Assembly: GCA_937934465.1 (NCBI GenBank)
Contig: CALGZO010000125.1
Location: 1 to 8,815, forward strand
Source of the DNA: an uncultured Fimbriimonadales bacterium
GTDB lineage: Bacteria; Armatimonadota; Fimbriimonadia; Fimbriimonadales; GBS-DC
Direction of reading: 5' to 3'
Length of the DNA stretch: 8,815 nt
The first letter of the stretch is position 1; each line of letters starts with the position of its first letter. The notes beneath the pieces are model-generated. The model ran no database searches. It worked only from the letters and a program-made list of their open reading frames with translations, and had not been told where the DNA came from. Below, in pieces: positions 1 to 5,325 of this stretch. The position numbers and the translations under genes are program-made.

Positions 1-483
1 GGGCAGTCGGGTAATCGCCGTGCCGCGCACATCCTGCTTGACGGTGGAGGGCAGGTCGTTCACCATGCCTTTGATGGCGACGATGAGGTTGGGCACGAAG
101 CCGAAGTGCGCCCACTGAGTGCCATATTCGTAGCCAGCGCCTTTGGTGACGCGCTCGGCAAGGCGATAGGAGATGTCGCGCGATTGCGCCTCGTTTGAAA
201 TGAAGGTGAAGCGGACGCCTTTCCGCATCAGGTGTGTTAGCACCGCTTCGAGTTGGGGCTGGTTTTCGGCGATAGTGCTGGCGCTCCAGTTGGACGAAAT
301 CATCACGAGGTCGCCCGGCTGGAGTTTCTCGATTTCGTCGTAGAACTTCTGCACGGGCGGCGAGATGCTGGCGGGCATGCGCAGGGGCGCCAGCAGGAAC
401 ACGACGATGTTCACGAACAGCAGCAGGTACAACAGCCGCCGATCGATGCCTAACATGCGTTGCCAAATCGTTTGGGGTTGCAT
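1..483 (-). CDS. Uncharacterised membrane-anchored protein, C-terminus cut by window edge
   Basis: The visible 161 residues begin with MQPQTIWQRM and run off the left edge without a stop. Residues about 17-36 form one hydrophobic segment after a basic stretch (DRR), consistent with an N-terminal anchor. The rest is soluble and looks alpha/beta: a strand ending in MISSNW (about 60-66), a helix (about 72-88), then a strand RFTFIS (91-96). This could be a Rossmann-like fold, but I see no catalytic motif. The start is supported by a perfect AAGGAGG six bases upstream, which overlaps the stop codon of the preceding gene. It is the last visible gene of the minus-strand operon, following the multi-pass membrane protein at 495-1403 and the DUF6754-like gene at 1400-2218. 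By context it probably belongs to the same membrane assembly. I do not recognise the family and assign no function. Confidence 0.8.
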   Translation of the reverse strand, partial: MQPQTIWQRMLGIDRRLLYLLLFVNIVVFLLAPLRMPASISPPVQKFYDEIEKLQPGDLVMISSNWSASTIAENQPQLEAVLTHLMRKGVRFTFISNEAQSRDISYRLAERVTKGAGYEYGTQWAHFGFVPNLIVAIKGMVNDLPSTVKQDVRGTAITRLP

Positions 484-489
484 AGGTCG

Positions 490-496
490 CCTCCTT
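490..496 (-). promoter_or_regulatory. Shine-Dalgarno site overlapping an upstream stop codon
   Basis: On the minus strand AAGGAGG shares its AA with the TAA stop of the 302-aa gene and lies six bases before the ATG at 483. It fixes the start of the partial gene. It also suggests that ribosomes finishing the upstream gene can re-initiate directly, which supports a single transcript. Confidence 0.8.
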
Positions 497-1403
497 AGGT
501 CACGCCGCGCTCTAAGCTCAGCCACAGACGGATTGCCATCGCGAGTCCGCCGATGCCCACGCCGAACTCAATCGCGCGTTGGGCGGGCGCGTTGAGTTGG
601 GTCAGCAGCCAGTTCGCGATTTTGGGCAGCGCGATGTTGTGCTGCACTTGGCTGAGCAGGTTCGCTCCCTCAGGCGCAGCCGCTTCGGGCAGCCCCAGCA
701 GCGTATAACTCAGATACGCGCCCAGCGGCACGACGCCAATCATCACGACCATCGCCGTGAACATCAAGATACTCGCCTCCACCGAGCGGATGCGGAACGC
801 GCGATACGCCGCCGAGAAGATATAAAAGGCAATCAGCGAGAACATCGCCGCGTCGAGCTGCACCAGCGTAAAGTCGAACAGCAGCGTGAACCCCTGCTTG
901 ATGGTCGCGTTCTCTTCCTGGAACAGCAGTTGGCTTTCCATCATCGACTTGGAGATGCTCAGGAACGCCATCACGACGAACGAGACGAGCAGCACGACGC
1001 TGTAGCCCCACTGAGCGCGTTTTTGCACCACATTGCGCAGGTGGAGGCGCACCAGTCCGTAAGTGCCCAGCCCCAACGCCAGCGCGCCGATGATTTGCAA
1101 CACATTCTGCGCGGGTTGGATGGCGTCGGTGAGGAAGTTCTTATTGTCGTCGGGGTGGGGGAATAGGATTTCGCCTGCGCCTTTCACGGGCAGGAAGAAC
1201 TCCGCCGCGAAGAACAGCCCTGAGAAGAAGGTGATGGCGACAATCAGGGCGCGTCGTCCGCGCGGCGGCAGCGTCTGTAGCACTGGGATTAGCCCGAACA
1301 GCAGCACGAACGCGCCCAGTGCGATTAGCGTTGCGTACAGGGTGCGGTTCGGTTCGGGCAGCTGCCACGGCGCGTTCGCCTGCGCTATCAGATGCGTTAT
1401 CAT
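495..1403 (-). CDS. Uncharacterised multi-pass membrane protein (302 aa)
   Basis: The protein is strongly hydrophobic, with about seven candidate membrane segments at residues 22-42, 52-73, 100-119, 133-150, 171-199, 210-237 and 278-296. A more polar loop lies at about 74-98 (containing FPHPDDNKNF), another at 150-170, and another at 238-270. The positive-rich loop at 121-131 (LRNVVQKRA) suggests a cytoplasmic side there. No transporter or enzyme signature is visible. The ATG start is preceded by GGAGGTGG at a normal distance, and it overlaps the stop of the DUF6754-like gene by 4 nt (ATGA), so translation is probably coupled. The next gene starts 11 nt after its stop. By position it is the core membrane subunit of an unassigned four-gene set. 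A permease-like or scaffold role is possible, but this is inference only. Confidence 0.85.
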   Translation of the reverse strand: MITHLIAQANAPWQLPEPNRTLYATLIALGAFVLLFGLIPVLQTLPPRGRRALIVAITFFSGLFFAAEFFLPVKGAGEILFPHPDDNKNFLTDAIQPAQNVLQIIGALALGLGTYGLVRLHLRNVVQKRAQWGYSVVLLVSFVVMAFLSISKSMMESQLLFQEENATIKQGFTLLFDFTLVQLDAAMFSLIAFYIFSAAYRAFRIRSVEASILMFTAMVVMIGVVPLGAYLSYTLLGLPEAAAPEGANLLSQVQHNIALPKIANWLLTQLNAPAQRAIEFGVGIGGLAMAIRLWLSLERGVT

Positions 1404-2218
1404 GGCGCGCCACCTCCGAAGAACGCCTCCCAGCCGCCAGGTTGACCGAGCAGTCGGATAATCGGGGCATCAACGCCCATGACGCTCGCCGCCGCCACCC
1501 CGCCGATAGTTGTCATCGCGAACAGCAGCTTGGCTAAGTCTTGCCCCACCAAGCTGCCGAGCAGCACGGGTTCACGGCTGAGATACGCGCTGGTGGCGTA
1601 GAACTCGTCGCCGATGATGGTGTAGTCGCACGCCGCCACGAAGAAGGGCACCTGCGTGAAGCTGACCGTGCCTGCAATCTGTATCGCGCCGACCATGTTG
1701 CCCGTTTCGGCGAAAATCAGCGATTCGGCGAAGAACACGCCGAACATGAAGTTGGCGGCGACGCGCTCGCGCTGAATCAACCCCGCCGCGCCCGACGCAA
1801 ACGCGAACTGGCGGTCTGAGAGGAACCGAATACTATCGGCGTCGTAGAGGTCGGGGCGTCCCGCCTCGTTGTAGGCGTCGGCAATCGACTCCTGCGCGAC
1901 GGCGAACACGGTCGGGTCGGCAGTGAGCAGGCGCATCGGCGTCGCGAATCGGGCAATCTGTTTGGTGATATACTTGAAGATTGTTAACGCCTGCACCGCC
2001 TCCACGCCGAAGCTGGTCAGTCCTGGGATCATCGTCACGGGGCGTCCCAGCTCGGTGGAGCGTCCAATCGCCTCGTCGATGGCGTCCAGTCCGGGGATGC
2101 GGCGGATGTAGAGCTGTGCGCCCGCCCACGCGCGCAGGATGTTGACCAGCACCGCCAGCGCGATGAAGCCAATCACTAACGCGGCAAACCAGTTATCTTG
2201 TGCATGTTGATAGGTCAT
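1400..2218 (-). CDS. DUF6754-like membrane-associated protein (272 aa)
   Basis: One N-terminal membrane segment (about residues 11-29) is followed by a soluble domain with the run IPGLDAIDEAIGRSTELGRP (41-60) and then MIPGL (63-67). I associate this pattern from memory with the DUF6754 family. Further conserved-looking parts are a strand-turn region with ADPTV (100-104), EAGRPDLY (118-125), a glycine/alanine-rich centre (141-183) and FYATSAYLSREPVLLGS (206-222). A second hydrophobic stretch (about 228-248) could be a C-terminal membrane segment. The length is complete and fits a single-domain protein. The start has AGGGAG just upstream, overlapping the TAG stop region of the 102-aa gene, and the stop overlaps the next start as ATGA. 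The family has no established function. The context suggests it assembles with the 302-aa membrane protein. The family name is from recollection and was not searched. Confidence 0.8.
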   Translation of the reverse strand: MTYQHAQDNWFAALVIGFIALAVLVNILRAWAGAQLYIRRIPGLDAIDEAIGRSTELGRPVTMIPGLTSFGVEAVQALTIFKYITKQIARFATPMRLLTADPTVFAVAQESIADAYNEAGRPDLYDADSIRFLSDRQFAFASGAAGLIQRERVAANFMFGVFFAESLIFAETGNMVGAIQIAGTVSFTQVPFFVAACDYTIIGDEFYATSAYLSREPVLLGSLVGQDLAKLLFAMTTIGGVAAASVMGVDAPIIRLLGQPGGWEAFFGGGAP

Positions 2219-2224
2219 CGCTCC

Positions 2225-2533
2225 CTACTCCTGAGTCGCTTGCATCTTTCGTTCTTCGCTGAGCTCTTCGATTCGCTCAATCAGTCGGTCCCAGTTCTCG
2301 CGCTCGCTGAGCAGTTGGGTGTAGATATCGACGCGCTCGAAGCCCAGAAATGGCGCGAGGAACGGCGCGAACACCACGCCTGCCTGCGAGCCGATGAAGG
2401 CGAACGGCTTGTGCAGTTCCAGAAACAGCACGGCAGGCGCGCTCAGTCCACGCCGCACGACCTGCTGCGCCAGCGCGTCGATTAGCTCCTGCTTCCGCGC
2501 CTCGCTGAGAGGCTCTTTCCAAAACTCACGCAT
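2225..2533 (-). CDS. Small conserved-looking hypothetical protein (102 aa), first gene of the minus-strand operon
   Basis: The 102-residue protein has three parts. An N-terminal charged helix (about 8-28) comes first. A hydrophobic centre (31-64) follows, containing LFLELHKPFAFIGSQAG and then FAPFLAPFLGF. The C-terminus is strongly charged and helical (72-98; ERENWDRLIERIEELSEER), possibly a coiled coil. The centre could be an amphipathic or re-entrant membrane segment rather than a full span. AGGGGAG sits just before the ATG at 2533. Six bases separate its TAG from the next start, so it is likely co-transcribed with the genes downstream. A palindrome (2546-2565) begins only 12 nt upstream of its start codon. 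No family recognised. A small accessory subunit of the neighbouring membrane set is the simplest reading, by inference from position. Confidence 0.75.
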   Translation of the reverse strand: MREFWKEPLSEARKQELIDALAQQVVRRGLSAPAVLFLELHKPFAFIGSQAGVVFAPFLAPFLGFERVDIYTQLLSERENWDRLIERIEELSEERKMQATQE

Positions 2534-2545
2534 AACTCCCCTGTG

Positions 2546-2565
2546 GCTTGGACTTCAGTCCAAGC
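2546..2565. repeat. Palindrome A1 (type A)
   Basis: Nine-base arms GCTTGGACT/AGTCCAAGC flank a TC loop and pair perfectly. It lies 12 nt upstream of the minus-strand start codon at 2533 and is preceded by CTGTG like A3. Confidence 0.9.
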
Positions 2566-2575
2566 GTAGTTCATT

Positions 2576-2623
2576 CACGGACAGAAATATCCGTGCTACA
2601 GTGGCTTGGACTTTAGTCCAAGC
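2576..2623. repeat. Composite unit 1: hairpin B1, 8-bp spacer, hairpin A2
   Basis: B1 (2576-2595) has arms CACGGA/TCCGTG, then a C-A mismatch and an A-T pair around a GAAA loop. The spacer CTACAGTG (2596-2603) leads to A2 (2604-2623), with perfect arms GCTTGGACT/AGTCCAAGC around TT. The same B-spacer-A order and spacing recurs twice more. Confidence 0.9.
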
Positions 2624-2636
2624 GTGCTGCTCTGTG

Positions 2637-2658
2637 GCTTGGACATTCTTGTCCAAGC
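2637..2658. repeat. Palindrome A3 (type A variant)
   Basis: Arms GCTTGGACA/TGTCCAAGC surround a four-base TTCT loop. Its 14-bp core at 2641-2654 is the exact reverse complement of the core of B5 (2875-2888), which links types A and B. It stands alone between composite units 1 and 2. Confidence 0.9.
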
Positions 2659-2664
2659 GTGATG

Positions 2665-2712
2665 CACGGACAGGAGTGTCCGTGCTACAGTGGCTTGGAC
2701 TTCAGTCCAAGC
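2665..2712. repeat. Composite unit 2: hairpin B2, 8-bp spacer, hairpin A4
   Basis: B2 (2665-2684) pairs CACGGACA with TGTCCGTG around GGAG. The spacer is CTACAGTG (2685-2692). A4 (2693-2712) is identical to A1. The total length is 48 bp, as in units 1 and 3. Confidence 0.92.
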
Positions 2713-2722
2713 GTGGTTGGTT

Positions 2723-2770
2723 CCCGGACAGGAGTGTCCGTGCTACAGTGGCTTGGACTTTAGTCCAAGC
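2723..2770. repeat. Composite unit 3: hairpin B3, 8-bp spacer, hairpin A5
   Basis: B3 (2723-2742) is like B2, but a C replaces A at 2724, which breaks one stem pair. The spacer CTACAGTG (2743-2750) is unchanged. A5 (2751-2770) is identical to A2. Confidence 0.92.
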
Positions 2771-2803
2771 GCAGGTGCGACGACTTTTTTTGCGTTGCGA
2801 GTT

Positions 2804-2828
2804 CGTCGGCGGGACGCCGACGCTACAG
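2804..2828. repeat. Palindrome C with CTACAG tail
   Basis: Eight-base arms CGTCGGCG (2804-2811) and CGCCGACG (2815-2822) flank a GGA loop, followed by CTACAG (2823-2828). The stem sequence differs from types A and B, but the 3' tail matches type B. This suggests the tail, not the stem, is the shared recognition part. Confidence 0.85.
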
Positions 2829-2830
2829 GG

Positions 2831-2856
2831 CACGGACAGGATTGTCCGTGCTACAG
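2831..2856. repeat. Palindrome B4 with CTACAG tail
   Basis: CACGGACA and TGTCCGTG pair around GGAT (2831-2850), followed by CTACAG (2851-2856). No type A element follows here, unlike the three composite units. Confidence 0.9.
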
Positions 2857-2871
2857 GTAGTGGTTTGGCTG

Positions 2872-2895
2872 CACGGACAAGAATGTCCGTGCTAC
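2872..2895. repeat. Palindrome B5 next to the ccmF ribosome binding site
   Basis: CACGGACA and TGTCCGTG pair around AGAA (2872-2891), followed by CTAC, after which the tail diverges into GAGGGG. It ends 14 nt before the ccmF start codon, so if transcribed it would form a hairpin immediately upstream of the ribosome binding site. Confidence 0.9.
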
Positions 2896-2901
2896 GAGGG
2901 G
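2896..2901 (+). promoter_or_regulatory. Ribosome binding site of ccmF
   Basis: GAGGGG lies four bases before the ATG at 2906 and directly abuts the tail of palindrome B5. A hairpin formed there could influence access to it. The spacing is on the short side. Confidence 0.55.
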
Positions 2902-2905
2902 TACT

Positions 2906-5272
2906 ATGATAATCGGTTATGTTGTTGTCTGGATAGGCGTGGTTCTCGCGCTTGCCTCTGTGCTGCTCTATGCGCTGAGCGGGAAGCGTTCCCAGCTGGT
3001 GCGTTGGGCGCGTGGGGCGTATATCGGCGCGTTCGTTGCAATTGTCGGCGCGGAAGCGCTGCTGATGTACGCGCTTCTGGCGGGCAGGTACGACCTTCAG
3101 TATGTGTTCAGTTTCAGCGAGCAATCGCTGACGCCGCTGTTCAAAATCGCCAGCGCGTGGGCAGGTCAGGAAGGCAGCTTCCTGCTGTGGGCGTTGTGGA
3201 CGGGCATCTATGGCTTGGCGCTGATGCGCACTGCAGGGAGCTATGAGCGTTGGGTGATGGCGGTGTATGGCGGTGTGGTGCTGCTGCTGATGGCGATTCT
3301 GGCGTTCCAAAGCCCGTTCGCGCCGCTGCCGAAACCCGACCCAGCGCCGCCAGTGTGGCCCCCGCGCGACGGGTTCGGCTTGAACCCCGTGCTGGAGAAC
3401 CCGTGGATGAAGATTCACCCGCCCATCATCTTCGCAGGGTTCGCCGCGCTCGCCGTGCCATTCGCCTATGCGATTGCCGCGTTGTGGCGGCACGAGTATC
3501 ACGAGTTCGCCGTGCGCGTGCGCCCGTGGGCAATCTACTCGGCGACGATGCTCGGCTTCGGACTCGCGCTCGGCGGCTACTGGGCATACGAGACGCTCGG
3601 CTGGGGCGGATTCTGGGCGTGGGACCCTGTGGAGAACAGCTCCTACTTCCCGTGGCTGCTGATGGCGGCAGGCTTACACGGCATTATGCTCCAAATCAAT
3701 CGCGGGCGCATGGCGCGTTGGAACCCCCTGCTGATAGCGACGCCGTTCATCCTGTTTTTGTACGGCACTTTCCTCACGCGCAGCGGCGCGCTCGCGGAGG
3801 TCTCGGTACATTCGTTCGTGAATATGGAGACCAACGCACTCAAGATTCTGATGGGCATGCTCATCGGCAGCGGGCTGTTGACGCTGGGGCTGTGGGCGTG
3901 GCGCTACCGACAGATGCCCCTGCCCGCTCCCAACATGACCAACGGCTTCTCGCGCGAGGCGGCGGTGCGCTGGGGCATAGCGCTCCTCACAATCTCCGCC
4001 TTGATTAGCCTGATTGGAACCTCGTGGCCACTCATTACGAAAGCCGTCGGCAAGCAGATGGAAGCCCTCAAGCCAGAGTTCTACAATCAGGTGCATATCC
4101 CGTGGATTGTCGTCACGGCGATTGTGCTGGCGGCTGCCCCGATGCTCACTTGGCGCGGCATGTCGCTGGACGCGATTCTGGAACGCCTGACAAAGAGCTG
4201 GCTCGCGGCAGTGGCGACAGGGTTTGTGCTGTTCTTTCTGGGGTTCCGCGAGCCTGTGACCTTGCTGATATGCACGCTCGTTGCCTTCACTGCCTATGCG
4301 AACGCGGGCGCGATTTGGCGACGCTGGCGCACCTCACGCCTGACGCTGGGCGGATTCCTCACGCATGTCGGGCTGGCAGTCGCGATTCTGGGCTTAATCC
4401 TATCGTATGGCTACGAACGCAAAGAGCGCGTAGTGATTCTGCAAGGTCAGGATACCTTCGCGATGGGCTATAAGTGGCGCTACTTGGGCATGACGGGCAA
4501 CGAGAAGTTTCCGGGCGAACCGCTCGCCGACAAGTTCAACCGAGTGCGCATCGAGATTGCCTCGCACAACGAGAAGTTCATCGTGGAGCCGCGCTTCTAT
4601 CAAGACCAGCGGCGCGAGACGGGCAACAATGTGGTCTGGCCCGCCATTATCCGCTGGTGGGATCACGATTTGTATGTCTCGTTCTTTGCGCCGCCGCAAG
4701 TGGACGCCAGCCCGCTCACTTTGACGCTCCACGAGCAAGAGAAAGGCACAGTGGAGGGCTACACCATCGAGTTTCTGGGCTTTCAAACGGGCGGCGCGAT
4801 GGGCAGCGAAGGCTTCCGCGCGATTGCCAAAGCCCGTGTGAGCCACCCTGACTGGAAAGAGCCTGTGGAGGTAGAGCCGTTCCGCATCGTCACAGGCGGA
4901 GGCGTCGTGCCGATCCCTGTGCCGCTGCCCGACGGCGCACAGATTCTGGTGGGACAGATGGATGTAAACCAACGGCTGGTGCAGTTCCAGCTGGTGATGG
5001 TACCGGGCAAGCCCGAGACCGCGCCGCGCTGGGTCATCCCGCTGGAGGTCTATTATAAGCCGTTCACGATACTGGTGTGGCTGGGACCGCCACTGACGCT
5101 GCTGGGCGGGCTGCTGGCGACGCTGCGCCGCGCACGCGACGCACGCTACGGTGTGGCTCGGGCGTCGCTGGAGCCGTTTCCTGCGCCCAAGCCGCGCACG
5201 ATCAAACCGCGCGGACGCCGCCCACGCCTCAAAGAGACCGTCGCGGCGCACTCAGAGCAAACACAACTTTAG
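2906..5272 (+). CDS. ccmF: Cytochrome c-type biogenesis protein CcmF (haem lyase component)
   Basis: CcmF is the inner-membrane haem-handling protein of system I cytochrome c maturation; with CcmH it attaches haem to apocytochrome c on the outer face of the membrane. The 788-aa protein is polytopic. The WWD signature lies at about 225-245 (LGWGGFWAWDPVEN), with tryptophans at 225, 233, 237 and 239. WAGQEGSFLLW (85-95) and FLTRSG (289-294) are also typical. Histidines 171 (HPP), 258 (LHG), 302 (VHSF) and 487 (THVG) align well with the E. coli haem-ligand histidines 173, 261, 303 and 491, so the protein looks functional. A large soluble domain spans about 505-715, followed by a last membrane segment (about 719-742) and a basic tail. 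At 788 aa it is longer than the usual 640-680; the extra length lies in the C-terminal soluble region and tail. No other ccm gene is adjacent in this window. Confidence 0.95.
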   Translation: MIIGYVVVWIGVVLALASVLLYALSGKRSQLVRWARGAYIGAFVAIVGAEALLMYALLAGRYDLQYVFSFSEQSLTPLFKIASAWAGQEGSFLLWALWTGIYGLALMRTAGSYERWVMAVYGGVVLLLMAILAFQSPFAPLPKPDPAPPVWPPRDGFGLNPVLENPWMKIHPPIIFAGFAALAVPFAYAIAALWRHEYHEFAVRVRPWAIYSATMLGFGLALGGYWAYETLGWGGFWAWDPVENSSYFPWLLMAAGLHGIMLQINRGRMARWNPLLIATPFILFLYGTFLTRSGALAEVSVHSFVNMETNALKILMGMLIGSGLLTLGLWAWRYRQMPLPAPNMTNGFSREAAVRWGIALLTISALISLIGTSWPLITKAVGKQMEALKPEFYNQVHIPWIVVTAIVLAAAPMLTWRGMSLDAILERLTKSWLAAVATGFVLFFLGFREPVTLLICTLVAFTAYANAGAIWRRWRTSRLTLGGFLTHVGLAVAILGLILSYGYERKERVVILQGQDTFAMGYKWRYLGMTGNEKFPGEPLADKFNRVRIEIASHNEKFIVEPRFYQDQRRETGNNVVWPAIIRWWDHDLYVSFFAPPQVDASPLTLTLHEQEKGTVEGYTIEFLGFQTGGAMGSEGFRAIAKARVSHPDWKEPVEVEPFRIVTGGGVVPIPVPLPDGAQILVGQMDVNQRLVQFQLVMVPGKPETAPRWVIPLEVYYKPFTILVWLGPPLTLLGGLLATLRRARDARYGVARASLEPFPAPKPRTIKPRGRRPRLKETVAAHSEQTQL

Positions 5273-5325
5273 GAATTTGACAGGAATCGCGACGCCTGCC
5301 CCGAATCCTGCGCGTAGGTGAGCCT

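Larger units (their letters stand above)
2534..2905. repeat. Divergent intergenic region filled with a hairpin repeat array
   Basis: No believable gene lies in this 372-bp gap between divergent genes. It contains eleven short palindromes. Five are type A (arms GCTTGGAC/GTCCAAGC), five are type B (arms CACGGACA/TGTCCGTG or a near variant), and one is type C (arms CGTCGGCG/CGCCGACG). Types B and C are all followed by CTAC, usually CTACAG. Only 2771-2803, which holds a T7 run at 2785-2791, and a few short linkers are free of them. Promoters for both flanking transcripts should lie here, but I see no convincing -35/-10 pair. The elements look like dispersed REP-type repeats. Whether they are mobile, regulatory or both cannot be decided from one locus. 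Confidence 0.9.

Noticed and set aside
2785..2791. T7 run as an intrinsic terminator tail
   Set aside because: The nearest strong hairpin (A5) ends 14 nt earlier, and there is no plus-strand gene upstream to terminate.
2534..2905. CRISPR array
   Set aside because: Repeats are short palindromes of several types with irregular 6-20 nt gaps and no uniform spacers, and no cas genes are present.
2394..2909. Open frame of 171 codons on the plus strand across the repeat array
   Set aside because: The translation repeats WLGLQSKR and related strings that come only from the A and B elements. It is antisense to the 102-aa gene and has no family likeness.
2702..3502. Open frame of 266 codons on the minus strand overlapping the repeats and the ccmF start
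   Set aside because: It runs antisense through ccmF, has low-complexity Arg/Gln/His-rich sequence, and part of it is translated palindrome repeats. It is a shadow frame.
5281..5310. Imperfect hairpin between ccmF and the barrel gene as a terminator
   Set aside because: CAGGAATCG and CGAATCCTG pair with one mismatch, but the loop is 12 nt and no T tract follows. Evidence is too weak to call a terminator.
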